A stretch of DNA of 21,012 nucleotides from Dehalococcoidia bacterium (GCA_012270625.1 JAAXHZ010000120.1:1-21012), one strand, 5' to 3'. Counted from the stretch's first letter, positions 6,294 through 14,347 are shown. Numbers and translations are program-made. The notes: generated from the sequence alone by a model not told the origin.

Positions 6294-7166
6294 CTACTTT
6301 TCAGCGATGACCAACGGAGCGGTGGCAGTGGAACCCATGTTGCCGGCGGCTCTGAGAGTGTACACGCCTTCATCGAGTGGGTTGGCCGCGTCCACTGAGA
6401 ATGCGCCGGACTCATTCGCTGTCACGCCACCAAATATGCGGTTGCCTCCGCCCTCGGCCGCTCCGACGGCGATGAGGGACACAACCTCGTTGGGCATGAA
6501 TCCAGCGCCCCAGATCTTGATTGCCTCCTCCGGAGGTGTCGCGCTTGCCACCAAGCTGGTGTCAACCGCGGTCATTGACTCGGGTGCGCTGGCGACCGTG
6601 ACCGGAACGCTGGCCCTGCTGCCGTCTGAGCCGTGGGCCAAGAATGTCCTCTCTCCGATGGCACGGGCCTGACTTGCTGACGCGCCGCCGATCTCATCGA
6701 AGGAGATGCTGAATGCGCCGGCTTCATTGGCCTGCACCTGCGCGCCTCGTGCGCCGCCAGCGATTATCGACAGATTCTCGTCGACTCTAAGCTGGAGCAC
6801 AATCGGCTCGCCCGGAAGGAATCCCGAGCCTCTTACGGTTACAGAATCGCCTGATGTTGAAATGGTGGACTTACTGAGTTCTATGGCAGCTTCAGGGGAA
6901 ACTGCCGGAGCGCCCGCAGCGCCCGGAACGCCCTGGGGACCCGGAGGTCCGGGAGCTCCCGGGTTACCCGGGTGTCCTGGCAGACCGGCTAGTCCAGGCT
7001 CTCCCTGAGGACCCTGAGGGCCGGGGGCACCCGAGTTACCAGGGTTTCCTGGCAATCCAGGAACTCCGGGTTCGCCTGGCGGTCCCTGACATGCTATTAA
7101 CGCTAACACAAGAACTGAAGAAAGCAGGGCTGTAACTATGCCCTTAATGGGGAAGTGCCTTCTCAT
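6294..7166 (-). CDS. Collagen-like repeat lipoprotein with two Ig-like domains
   Basis: 290-residue predicted surface lipoprotein. Residues 1-26 form a lipoprotein signal (MRRHFPIKG, then a hydrophobic core) ending in lipobox LIAC, with Cys26 as the lipidation site. Residues 28-87 are 20 uninterrupted collagen-type Gly-X-Y triplets (for example [16 protein letters not shown]), rich in Pro at X and Y. Such tracts can trimerise into a triple helix. Two similar beta-rich modules follow (about 93-185 and 190-288). Each has a V-x-G-x-G-F-x-P-x-E strand pattern and an A-N-E-(S/A)-G-A-F-S strand, resembling IPT/Ig-like extracellular domains. ATG 7166 is preceded by GAGGGGG (7171-7177). A good promoter lies at 7292-7320. 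Function unknown; adhesion or an envelope stalk are reasonable guesses. Confidence 0.85.
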   Translation of the reverse strand: MRRHFPIKGIVTALLSSVLVLALIACQGPPGEPGVPGLPGNPGNSGAPGPQGPQGEPGLAGLPGHPGNPGAPGPPGPQGVPGAAGAPAVSPEAAIELSKSTISTSGDSVTVRGSGFLPGEPIVLQLRVDENLSIIAGGARGAQVQANEAGAFSISFDEIGGASASQARAIGERTFLAHGSDGSRASVPVTVASAPESMTAVDTSLVASATPPEEAIKIWGAGFMPNEVVSLIAVGAAEGGGNRIFGGVTANESGAFSVDAANPLDEGVYTLRAAGNMGSTATAPLVIAEK

Positions 7167-7291
7167 CTGACCCCCTCTCGAGATGATTCCTTTTGGCTAA
7201 TGTCCATCCGTCGGACCGATTGTTGAGACTATCGTCAATCGGACATACAAGTCTCCCGCCGGTAGAGCCGACGGTGCACAAATGCGGCATA

Positions 7292-7320
7292 ATCATATTC
7301 ACCCAGTACCTGTATGTCAA
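7292..7320 (-). promoter_or_regulatory. Strong sigma70-type promoter for the collagen-like lipoprotein
   Basis: On the minus strand perfect TTGACA (7320-7315), a 17-base spacer, and TATGAT (7297-7292). This is the best canonical match in the window. Initiation near 7285 gives a leader of about 118 bases before the ATG at 7166. Confidence 0.65.
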
Positions 7321-7357
7321 GTGCTTCAGCACCCACTTAACGGCCCTTATGGGGAGC

Positions 7358-7376
7358 CTCGTGAGGCCTTCACGAG
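7358..7376. promoter_or_regulatory. Interrupted palindrome upstream of the lipoprotein promoter
   Basis: CTCGTGA (7358-7364) and TCACGAG (7370-7376) are perfect complements around a five-base centre. The site lies about 40-55 bases upstream of the -35 box, a position suited to an activator, but could equally be a chance inverted repeat. Confidence 0.3.
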
Positions 7377-7434
7377 CCGCACAGACCTCACCCAAAGCAT
7401 ATTCCGCTGAAGACGCATCTGAATGCAATTCACC

Positions 7435-7463
7435 TTGTTCTCCGGAGATCCACTTGCTATATT
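7435..7463 (+). promoter_or_regulatory. Promoter candidate for tRNA-Arg
   Basis: TTGTTC (7435-7440), 17 bases, TATATT (7458-7463). Predicted initiation near 7470 is eight bases before the tRNA's first base. Confidence 0.4.
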
Positions 7464-7477
7464 GATGAACCATTAGC

Positions 7478-7549
7478 GCCCCCGTAGCTCAGCGGATAGA
7501 GCACTGGCCTCCGGAGCCAGGTGCGTGGGTTCGAGTCCCGCCGGGGGTA
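7478..7549 (+). tRNA. tRNA-Arg, anticodon CCG
   Basis: A complete cloverleaf can be drawn. Acceptor 7478-7484 pairs with 7542-7548 (first pair G-U); D stem GCTC/GAGC (7487-7490, 7499-7502); anticodon stem CTGGC/GCCAG (7504-7508, 7516-7520). The loop CTCCGGA places CCG at 7511-7513, reading codon CGG. The T arm GTGGG-TTCGAGT-CCCGC spans 7525-7541. The discriminator is A7549 and CCA is not encoded. It stands alone on the plus strand, five bases from the end of the convergent exonuclease gene. Confidence 0.95.
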
Positions 7550-7554
7550 CTCTC

Positions 7555-8436
7555 TTAATCCTGTCGCCATTGGCTCGGCGCGTCTCTCAGCCGCTCCATA
7601 CCGATGGCATCGCATAGTGCGACATAGTCGTTGCGTGGAACACCTGTCCAGCGCAGGTCGTCGAGATCCTCGAGCAGGGGCACGTCGGTTCGCAGAGTCG
7701 CGAGCGTCCGGTACAACTCGGCTTCGGCTCGCCGCTCCGAGAGATTCGCCGCCAACGATCTCGCTCCTCGCACCGCTACCGTCCAGTCATCGTGCGACTC
7801 AGGAATTGCCTCAAGGTGACCGTACTCGGTCAGAACCGTCGCTGTACCCTTCGCGCCCCAACGCGGGACACCGGGAATGCCATCAGCGGAATCCCCTACC
7901 AGTGCGAGATAGTCAGGGATAGACGACGGGGGAACGCCGTACCTCTCGATGACATCGGCTTCGGTATAGGTGATGTCGCGCCTGCGATCCCAGACCACTA
8001 CGCGGGAGCCGTCAACGAGGTTCATCAGGTCTTTATCTACTGAGCAGACCACGACCCGGTCTATCTCCGGCGCTTGCTTCCAGCGAGTCACCGCCGTAGC
8101 GATAGCGTCGTCGGCCTCGAACTCCACAATCGGCCAGGTTACGATACCTAGAGATCTCGAAGTCAATTCGGCGAGATCGAACTGCGCGGCAAGGTCATCC
8201 GGGACTCCGTCGCCGGTCTTGTATCCTTCGAACAGGTCGTTTCGGAACGATTCGACGACGTGGTCGAACGCACATGCGATGTAAGCAGGCTGCTGCTCGC
8301 GCAGGAGCAGCAGCAGAGTCTGTAGAAGCCCCGCAACGGCGCCGACCAGCGTACCATCGGGCGAGGTTCTGGGGGGCGCGCCATAGTAGGCTCGGAAGAG
8401 CTCGTAGGTGCCGTCAACCAGATACAGACTCGACAT
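7555..8436 (-). CDS. Stand-alone 5'-3' exonuclease (PolI N-terminal/FEN-like)
   Basis: 293-residue nuclease resembling the 5'-3' exonuclease domain of DNA polymerase I without any polymerase part. It would trim 5' flaps or RNA primers during replication and repair. Metal and DNA-binding residues are present: Asp8 in LVDGTYELFRAYY; Asp58; Arg65 and Lys73 in FRNDLFEGYK; Glu107, Asp109 and Asp110 in EFEADDAIAT; Asp134 and Asp136 in CSVDKDLMNL; and Asp182 and Asp185 in LVGDSADGIPGVPRWGAKGTA, the helix-three-turn-helix region. The ATG at 8436 overlaps the stop of the preceding dehydrogenase (TGATG), so translation is probably coupled. An in-frame ATG at 8589 would add 51 residues that only shadow that gene. 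It is last in the minus-strand cluster and runs up to the tRNA. Confidence 0.9.
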   Translation of the reverse strand: MSSLYLVDGTYELFRAYYGAPPRTSPDGTLVGAVAGLLQTLLLLLREQQPAYIACAFDHVVESFRNDLFEGYKTGDGVPDDLAAQFDLAELTSRSLGIVTWPIVEFEADDAIATAVTRWKQAPEIDRVVVCSVDKDLMNLVDGSRVVVWDRRRDITYTEADVIERYGVPPSSIPDYLALVGDSADGIPGVPRWGAKGTATVLTEYGHLEAIPESHDDWTVAVRGARSLAANLSERRAEAELYRTLATLRTDVPLLEDLDDLRWTGVPRNDYVALCDAIGMERLRDAPSQWRQD

Positions 8437-9404
8437 CAGAACCAGTTGGCCTTGTCCACGACGTTCTTCAAGTCGTGGCCTTCGCTGAATCTGACGCAGT
8501 TCTCGATAAACAGATCGGTTCTTCGATCGTCCAGATAGGGGCCATCGCCCGCGCAGTGCGGAGTAATGATGACGTTCGGCATCTTCCACAGCGGGTGATC
8601 GGAAGGCAGCGGTTCGATCTCGAAGACGTCCAGGGCCGCGCCCCTGATCTCGCCAGCCTCGAGAGCAGTCACCAAGTCGTCAAGCACCACAGTGGCGCCG
8701 CGGCCGATGTTGATGAAATAGCCAGTCGGCTTCATCTGCCTGAAACGTTCGAGAGAGAACAGTCGCTGAGTCTCAGGCGTCTCAGGCACTGTGACGATCA
8801 CGAAGTCCGCGCGAGGCAGCACTTCATCGAGACTGTCAGGCGTCACCAGCTCCAATACTCCCGGCGGTGGAGAATCAACGCGAGGATCGACACCTATTAC
8901 GTTCATGCCGAACTCGGCGCACAGCCGAGCGGTCTCGCCGCCAATGCCGCCCACACCCACAACTGCGGCGGTCGCGTCGGGCAGATTGACGATCTCATAG
9001 CCGGGCTGCCACTCGGAATCGACCTGCTGCCTGATGTACACGTGCAGACCGCGAGCAAAGGCCAGCACGTAGGACATGATGTGATTGGAGATGTGATCGT
9101 TGTAGATGTCTCTTGTGTTGGTGACGACGACATCGCTGTCGATCAGCGCCTGATGATAGTATCCGGCGCGAGGGCCTGCCTGGGGACATGCGATCCACCG
9201 GAGGTTGCTGCCGCGCTCGAACACCTCGGGAACTATATTGCCGAAAGCAGCGTCGGCTTCGCCGATCATCTCCATAGCTTCGCCTGCCGAAGTGGCCACG
9301 TTGACTTGGATCCCGGGTATCCTTTCGCGCAGGAGGTCGGGCCACTCGTTAACACGGCCACGCTCCGGCGCGCCCTCATCGAAGATAAGCAGGTTGAATG
9401 ACAT
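8436..9404 (-). CDS. D-2-hydroxyacid dehydrogenase (322 aa)
   Basis: NAD-dependent D-isomer-specific 2-hydroxyacid dehydrogenase with an intact Rossmann motif GVGGIG (residues 150-155) and Asp173 at the end of the next strand, which favours NAD over NADP. The catalytic set is Arg235 in NIGRGA, Glu264 in FEIEPLP and His283 in ITPHCAG. It is a full-length cytoplasmic enzyme. ATG 9404 is preceded by AGGAG (9411-9415) at six bases. It follows the peptide permease genes by 28 bases and its stop overlaps the exonuclease start, placing it in the transporter operon. It could reduce 2-oxo acids derived from imported substrates (inference). It differs clearly from the 1808-2863 dehydrogenase, which has a degenerate nucleotide-binding loop. 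Exact substrate unknown. Confidence 0.93.
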   Translation of the reverse strand: MSFNLLIFDEGAPERGRVNEWPDLLRERIPGIQVNVATSAGEAMEMIGEADAAFGNIVPEVFERGSNLRWIACPQAGPRAGYYHQALIDSDVVVTNTRDIYNDHISNHIMSYVLAFARGLHVYIRQQVDSEWQPGYEIVNLPDATAAVVGVGGIGGETARLCAEFGMNVIGVDPRVDSPPPGVLELVTPDSLDEVLPRADFVIVTVPETPETQRLFSLERFRQMKPTGYFINIGRGATVVLDDLVTALEAGEIRGAALDVFEIEPLPSDHPLWKMPNVIITPHCAGDGPYLDDRRTDLFIENCVRFSEGHDLKNVVDKANWF

Positions 9405-9432
9405 AGGGTTCTCCTAGACTAGTGGTGGCTAA

Positions 9433-10416
9433 TCAACGTGTGCGTGGGTTCAGGACGTCGTTAAGCGCGTCTCCGAGGAGATTCCAAGCGAGCACAAGAG
9501 TCCATGCTATAAGTCCGGGGGAGAGCAGCATCCAGGGCACTTCCCTGAGGGCGCTGAGGCTTCCCGCTTCAAGCAGCATGACGCCGAGGCTGGGTCTAGG
9601 TGGTTGGATACCGAGTCCGAGCCAGCTAAGGATGATCTCCGCGCCGACCATCGAGCCCATACCCATCGATACCAGCACGACGATGGGACTGATGGCGTTG
9701 GGGAGCAGGTGTATGAACATAATCCTCGGCGTGCTGGCGCCCACGGAGCGCGCGGCATCGACGAACTGAGTCTGCTTGAGCGCGAGTACCTGTCCGCGAA
9801 CCACCCTGGCCATGCCAAACCAGCTAAACGACACGAGCGCTATCGAGATAACCAGATAGTCGACGACGCCGGCCCTCACTATACCGTCGAGGAAAGTGGT
9901 GTCTTCAAGGTTCCTGACGAATTCGCGAAGTCTGGGGCCGAGCGTGGCCGCAAGGATTATGACAAGCAGTATGTCCGGGAAGGACGCGAACACCTCTCCT
10001 ACGCGCATGATCAGCGAATCGATCCACCGACCGAAGTAGCCGGATATCAGCCCCAAGGTGACGCCAATTACGAGTCCGCCGGTGGCCATTGAAATGACAG
10101 TAATGATGACCGTGTTCTGGATTCCCCACATGACCCTCGTCAGCAGGTCGCGACCCTTGAGATCGGTGCCAGCCCAGTGCTCGGTACTGGGAGGCTTGCG
10201 AATGGCGGTATAGTCCTGCGCAGTGTACTCGTATGGCGCGATGATCGGCGCGAATATGCCGACAGAGTACAAGACAACCAGCACAACGACGCTGGCCATG
10301 GCGAGCTTCTTTCTTACGAGCCTAGACCATGCACGTCTGAGATGTCCTCTGCCGCCCTGGTCTTCCGCAGCCGAGTCCAAGTCCGCGATTACGGTTCCGG
10401 CGGGCCGCTGGCTCAC
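9433..10416 (-). CDS. ABC transporter permease, DppC/OppC family
   Basis: 327-residue inner-membrane permease of a family-5 (peptide/nickel/opine) ABC importer. A cytoplasmic N-terminus (about 40 residues) is followed by the first membrane helix VVVLVVLYSVGIFAPIIAPY. The DppC-type segment EHWAGTDLKGRDLLTRVMWG comes next, then five further membrane helices. The EAA loop that docks the ATPase reads DAARSVGASTPRIMFIHLLPN. It ends with a conserved WNLLGDALNDVLNPRTR tail. Its start overlaps the upstream permease stop by four bases (ATGA), so the two are translationally coupled. No ATPase subunit follows; the next gene is a dehydrogenase. Substrate cannot be fixed from the permease alone. Confidence 0.93.
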   Translation of the reverse strand: MSQRPAGTVIADLDSAAEDQGGRGHLRRAWSRLVRKKLAMASVVVLVVLYSVGIFAPIIAPYEYTAQDYTAIRKPPSTEHWAGTDLKGRDLLTRVMWGIQNTVIITVISMATGGLVIGVTLGLISGYFGRWIDSLIMRVGEVFASFPDILLVIILAATLGPRLREFVRNLEDTTFLDGIVRAGVVDYLVISIALVSFSWFGMARVVRGQVLALKQTQFVDAARSVGASTPRIMFIHLLPNAISPIVVLVSMGMGSMVGAEIILSWLGLGIQPPRPSLGVMLLEAGSLSALREVPWMLLSPGLIAWTLVLAWNLLGDALNDVLNPRTR

Positions 10417-11348
10417 TGGTATCTTATCCTTGGATCGACGAACGAGTAGGAGATGTCAGCCAGGAGGTTGGCAAGCACGAACGCAGCAGATCCGATAAGC
10501 GTGATAGCCATGATTACGGGATAGTCACGGTTGAAGATTGAGTCTATGGCCAGGCTGCCGACTCCTGGGATACCAAGTATGCGCTCCGTAATGAACCCGG
10601 TGCTCAACATACCGGCGAGCGTGAAGGACAGCACCGTGATAATCGGAATCATGGCGTTCTTGAGGATGTGACGGTAGTCCACCGCAAAGGAAGTCAGGCC
10701 CTTGGCGTAGGCTGTCCTGATGAAGTCCTGTCCCATGACGTCGAGCGTGCTGGCGCGCATGAGTCTGAGCAGGCCGGCAACGCCCGGAATGCCCATCGTC
10801 ACGGCAGGTGTAATTATTCTGGGGTCCCAGAAGCCTCCCCATCCCGAGCAGGGCAGCAGATCGGTCTTCAGACAAGTGACCCAAAGGAACGCAGGAATAC
10901 TGACCATTATCGGAATCGACATCAGTACGAGGGCAGTGGCGACCGACGAGGGATCTATCCAGCTCCCCTGCTTGTGAGCGATGAAGAATCCGAGGGGCAG
11001 TCCAACCGAGAGGCTGACGATGAGCGCGGCGAGGTTGACCTGGAACGAAACCCACATCTTGGACGTAAGCAACTCCCTGACCGGACGGCCCCTGAAGCGG
11101 TAGCTCTCACCGAAGTCGCCGTGGAGGACTCCCCACATGTAGCTGCCGTACTGGATGGCGAAAGGCTGGTCGAGACCAAGCTCCTTTCGCAGGCTCTTGG
11201 TAACAGCTGAATCCGGGTCGTACCTGTTGCCCAGGATGACCTGGACGGGGTCGCCGGGACCGAACCTGCCGAGCGTGAAGGTAACGAGCGACGCCGCGAA
11301 CAGCAGCACGGGCAGCCACAGCAGCCTTCTTGTGATGTACAGCCACAT
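10413..11348 (-). CDS. ABC transporter permease, DppB/OppB family
   Basis: 311-residue permease partner of the gene at 9433-10416. It opens with MWLYITRRLLWLPVLLFAAS, typical of DppB/OppB, followed by the periplasmic signature FGPGDPVQVILGNRYDPDS, about six membrane helices and the EAA-type segment RTAYAKGLTSFAVDYRHILKN. The C-terminus ends ISYSFVDPRIRY, as in the family. No convincing ribosome binding site precedes the ATG at 11348. The 60-base gap to the binding-protein gene contains a direct repeat of GGGCGCTC. This gap is the longest inside the transporter cluster and is a possible processing or attenuation site. Confidence 0.93.
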   Translation of the reverse strand: MWLYITRRLLWLPVLLFAASLVTFTLGRFGPGDPVQVILGNRYDPDSAVTKSLRKELGLDQPFAIQYGSYMWGVLHGDFGESYRFRGRPVRELLTSKMWVSFQVNLAALIVSLSVGLPLGFFIAHKQGSWIDPSSVATALVLMSIPIMVSIPAFLWVTCLKTDLLPCSGWGGFWDPRIITPAVTMGIPGVAGLLRLMRASTLDVMGQDFIRTAYAKGLTSFAVDYRHILKNAMIPIITVLSFTLAGMLSTGFITERILGIPGVGSLAIDSIFNRDYPVIMAITLIGSAAFVLANLLADISYSFVDPRIRYQ

Positions 11349-11408
11349 TTGACATTGGAGCGCCCGTCAGAGCGCCCCGATCCTCACTTCAGTCTGCGCA
11401 ATGAGCAG

Positions 11409-13109
11409 TTAGTCGGTCAGGCGGATGTTCTTGAGCTTCGGAACGATCATGGGCGTCACACGGTAGTCTTCAACGTAGTCCTTGATGAGAACATATCTCT
11501 CACCAGAGTACCACAGGGGGAGCCACGCGCCATCCTGAACGATAATATCTTCAGCCTGTCGGTACAACTCTACCCTGCGCTCGACATCGGTCTCGGTCCT
11601 GGCTTCTTCCAGGATGGTGTCAGCTTCGGAATTGGAGTACTTTCCGTGGTTTAGCGAGCTCTCCGTGTGGAACAGGATGTCCAGAAAGTCCTGTGGGTCC
11701 GGATAGTCCGCCTGCCACCCCAGACCGGCGTACGCCTGGAACTTGTGCTGGTCTAGGTCCTGCAGGTAGGTCGCCCACTCTACCTGCTGGATCTCGACCT
11801 CAACGCCGAGCTCCTGCTTCCACATTTCAATCACGACTTCGAGATCGAGTCCGATAGTTCCACCCGTTCCGGGCACGGTGACGACAATTCTGGGCCTCGT
11901 CGCAGGGTCGGCGTACGCGGACTCCTCCAGCAGCTGCCTCGCAAGATCAGGGTCATGTTCGAGGCCAGTCAGGTCCGGGTTGTAACCGGGGAAACCTGGC
12001 GGAAGAATGCCGTAGGCTGGTTCCACGAGCGACGAGAGTACCTCGTTGGCGATCAGCTTCTTATCTACCGCGTGATTGAGAGCCTGCCTGAACTTGGGAT
12101 CGTCAAAGGGCGCCATACTCGCGTTGAAGCCCACGTACGAGATGCTAAAGTCAGGAGGAGCCACGACCAGCTCTTCATGGAGGGGCTCCGATGGATCCAA
12201 TACTCTGTCCAGGTCAAACAGCCCAACTCCCGTGATGTCGATCTCGTCGTTCTCGTACATGGCCATGGACTGGCCACCAGCCAGGTTCATGGCTATGGAG
12301 TCGACGTTGGCGTGCTCGCGGTAGAAATTCTCGTTACGTTCGAGAATGATGCGCTCTCCGATCCGGTACTCCTTTAGCTTGAATGGGCCGGTGCCATTGG
12401 GGTCGTCGGTCCAGGTCCTGCCGCCTGAAATCACGTTCTCGCTATCGAGCACGTAGGCGGTGGGGTAAGTCAGCTTAGCAAGGAAGTACGCCTTTGGGGC
12501 GTCTATCTCGATCCGTAGTGTGGAGTCGTCGATGACGGTGATCCCGCTGATGTCTTCGGCCTCCCCTTCGAGGACCGCTTCTACGCCAATGATGTCGTTG
12601 AGGTAAGTATCAGCGACGGGTGAGGCGGTATCGGGGTGGGCGGCCCTCTGCATAGACCACTTGAAGTCGTCTGCCGTTACGCGCTTGCCATCGTGGAATT
12701 TTGCATTTTCGCGAATGTGGAACGTGTAGATCGTTCCGTCATCGTTGATCTCCCAACTCTCAGCGATGTCAGGTATTAGCTGAAGGTCGGTGTTGAGCGC
12801 AACGAGTCCACTGAAGATCTCGACGACGAGACCGGCTGAGGTAGTGTCTGATGTCAGATGAGGGTCAAGTGTTGGAGGATCAGACCAGAGGCGCCTGAAC
12901 ACTCCTCCAGAGAGCTCTTCTGTTGGGGCTTCCGCGGCTGTGGGCGCCGCAGGCGAAGCCGCTTCAGAACTTGGCGCCTCCGTGGGCGCGGGGGCAGGCT
13001 GCTCCACCTGGGCCTGCGGCTCTGGCGTCGGAGTTTCCGTCTCGCCTCCGCCGCAGGCGAGCGCAATTGCTAGGGTCAGGGTTGAAAGTAGTATCGCAAA
13101 TGTCTTCAT
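11409..13109 (-). CDS. Family-5 solute-binding lipoprotein (peptide/nickel-type)
   Basis: 566-residue extracytoplasmic receptor for the adjacent permeases. Signal peptide MKTFAILLSTLTLAIALAC has the lipobox ALAC, with Cys19 as the lipid anchor. A Pro/Glu/Ala/Thr-rich flexible linker (about 20-68) follows. The SBP_bac_5 domain (about 70-560) has the hallmarks LWSDPPTLDPHLTSD, FHIRENAKFHDGKRVTADDFKWSMQRA and PNGTGPFKLKEYRIGERIILERNENFYR. It also has the late segment QVEWATYLQDLDQHKFQAYAGLGWQADYPDPQDF. Such proteins bind di- or oligopeptides, opines, nickel complexes or related amides. ATG 13109 lies 22 bases after the prfB stop, with AGGGG just upstream, so it may be read through from prfB. ATPase genes are absent from the window. 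Confidence 0.95.
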   Translation of the reverse strand: MKTFAILLSTLTLAIALACGGGETETPTPEPQAQVEQPAPAPTEAPSSEAASPAAPTAAEAPTEELSGGVFRRLWSDPPTLDPHLTSDTTSAGLVVEIFSGLVALNTDLQLIPDIAESWEINDDGTIYTFHIRENAKFHDGKRVTADDFKWSMQRAAHPDTASPVADTYLNDIIGVEAVLEGEAEDISGITVIDDSTLRIEIDAPKAYFLAKLTYPTAYVLDSENVISGGRTWTDDPNGTGPFKLKEYRIGERIILERNENFYREHANVDSIAMNLAGGQSMAMYENDEIDITGVGLFDLDRVLDPSEPLHEELVVAPPDFSISYVGFNASMAPFDDPKFRQALNHAVDKKLIANEVLSSLVEPAYGILPPGFPGYNPDLTGLEHDPDLARQLLEESAYADPATRPRIVVTVPGTGGTIGLDLEVVIEMWKQELGVEVEIQQVEWATYLQDLDQHKFQAYAGLGWQADYPDPQDFLDILFHTESSLNHGKYSNSEADTILEEARTETDVERRVELYRQAEDIIVQDGAWLPLWYSGERYVLIKDYVEDYRVTPMIVPKLKNIRLTD

Positions 13110-13131
13110 GTGGCCCCTGCGGTTACTTGGA

Positions 13132-14242
13132 TCATGCTGTGGCTTCTTGCCCTACTGTTGTCTTTAGATACGAAGTGATGAAGTCGTCCAGATCGCCATC
13201 AAGAACTGATGAAGCGTCGGACACTGAGTGATCGGTCCTGTGGTCTTTGACCATCTGATAGGGGTGAAGAACATAGCTCCTGATCTGGTTGCCCCATTCG
13301 GGCGAGATGTGTTCTCCCTTGATCCGCGCCAATTCCTCGGCGCGTTTCTGCATCTCCAGCTCGACGAGTCGAGCCATGAGAATCCGCATCGCGATCTCCC
13401 TGTTCTGGTGCTGGGAGCGCTCGTTCTGGCAGCTTACCCTGATCCCGGACGGGATGTGGGTGATTCGGACTGCGGTGGAGTTCTTCTGGACGTTCTGACC
13501 GCCGTGGCCGCCAGCCCTGAACGTGTCTATCCTGATGTCATCGGGGTTGATGGTCACATCCGAATCGTCTTCGACGTCGGGCATAACCTCGGCGAGCGCG
13601 AACGACGTGTGGCGCGCGTGATTCCCGTCGTACGGGGAGATGCGCACGAGTCTGTGTACTCCCTTCTCTGCCTTCAGGAATCCGTACGCATTGATACCGG
13701 TCACCTGAACCACTGCGCTCTTGATTCCCGCCTCATCGCCCGTGGAAACGTCCAGCACCTCAGTCTTGAATCCCCTTCGCTCCGCCCATCTGAGGTACAT
13801 CCGCATAAGCATCTGTGCCCAGTCCTGCGAGTCCACTCCTCCTGCGCCAGCGTGCAAGGCCAGGATGGCATTGTGGTCGTCGTACTCTCCGGAGAGCATG
13901 AGCAGGAATTCGAGGTCGTCAAGTGTGGCTGACAACTCGGCGAACTCCTCGCCCATCGTATCAGCCAGAGAGTCCTCTTCCTCAAGGAGCGCCAGCTCTA
14001 TCAGCTCGTCGAGCGCTTGCGCTCTTTCCCTCAATCCTGTCCACGACTCGACTTCATGCTTGAGGCCGGCCATCCTGCGCATTACGACCTGAGCCTGCTG
14101 GTTGTCCTCCCAGAAAGAGGGATCGGAAGCCCGCTTCTCAAGTTCTCCTACTTCATTCCGCTTGCTGTCTAGGTCAAAGACGCACCATCAAGTCGGATAT
14201 TCGGGAGAGTAAATCTGTCACCTGGCCTCTCAAGTCTAACAT
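13132..14242 (-). CDS. prfB: Peptide chain release factor 2 with +1 programmed frameshift
   Basis: RF2 releases peptides at UGA and UAA. The gene needs a +1 shift: frame 0 runs from ATG 14242 for 22 codons to CTT (14179-14177) and in-frame TGA (14176-14174). Skipping T14176 continues at GAC 14175 to the stop at 13132, for 369 residues against 365 in E. coli. The shifted product reads [20 protein letters not shown] then FWED, the expected RF2 N-terminus, so this is regulation rather than damage. The catalytic loop is [12 protein letters not shown] (GGQ present). The UGA-reading motif is SPY rather than the usual SPF. The SD-like stimulator before CTT is weak (ATGGTG instead of AGGGGG). GTG 14221 is an alternative start; ATG 14242 has GAGGA eight bases upstream. 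An extended -10 promoter lies at 14302-14310. Confidence 0.95.
14174..14183 (-). promoter_or_regulatory. RF2 recoding site CTT-TGA-C
   Basis: On the minus strand CGT-CTT-TGA-C occupies 14182-14173. CTTTGAC is the conserved slippery stop of bacterial prfB, including the C after TGA that weakens termination. When RF2 is scarce, the peptidyl-tRNA slips from CTT to TTT and RF2 is made. Confidence 0.92.
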
Positions 14243-14301
14243 CTAATACGTCCTCGGCTCTGGCAGCAGATTCTGACCGGCGTTTGCTGCGTAACGAAAC
14301 A

Positions 14302-14310
14302 ATTATACCA
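14302..14310 (-). promoter_or_regulatory. Extended -10 promoter for prfB
   Basis: On the minus strand TGGTATAAT combines a perfect TATAAT (14307-14302) with a TG one base upstream (14310-14309). No good -35 box is seen, which is normal for extended -10 promoters. Predicted start near 14295, leader about 50 bases to the ATG. Confidence 0.6.
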
Positions 14311-14347
14311 ATCCCGGATTTGAGCCTACCACCGCTTTTGCAGAAGT

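Larger units (their letters stand above)
7167..7477. other. Regulatory gap between collagen-like gene and tRNA-Arg
   Basis: About 310 bases with no recognisable protein. The minus-strand frame at 7144-7473 matches nothing and overlaps the lipoprotein signal region. The gap holds the lipoprotein promoter (7292-7320), a tRNA promoter candidate (7435-7463), a small hairpin GTGC-TTCA-GCAC (7321-7332) and the interrupted palindrome at 7358-7376. Confidence 0.6.

Noticed and set aside
7144..7473. A 109-codon minus-strand frame in the gap upstream of the collagen-like gene
   Set aside because: Overlaps the lipoprotein start in another frame, spans that gene's promoter, and matches no family.
7478..7549. 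tRNA-Arg as an integration (att) site of a mobile island
   Set aside because: No integrase gene and no duplicated tRNA 3' end were found in the window.
8274..9401. A 375-codon plus-strand open frame opposite the exonuclease and dehydrogenase genes
   Set aside because: It is the antisense shadow of two strongly recognisable enzymes, has no family resemblance and no ribosome binding site of note; a product of high GC in third positions.
13132..14242. prfB as a pseudogene or sequencing frameshift because of the in-frame TGA
   Set aside because: The CTTTGAC recoding signal is exact and the +1 product restores the RF2 N-terminus without gap, so this is the normal autoregulatory arrangement.
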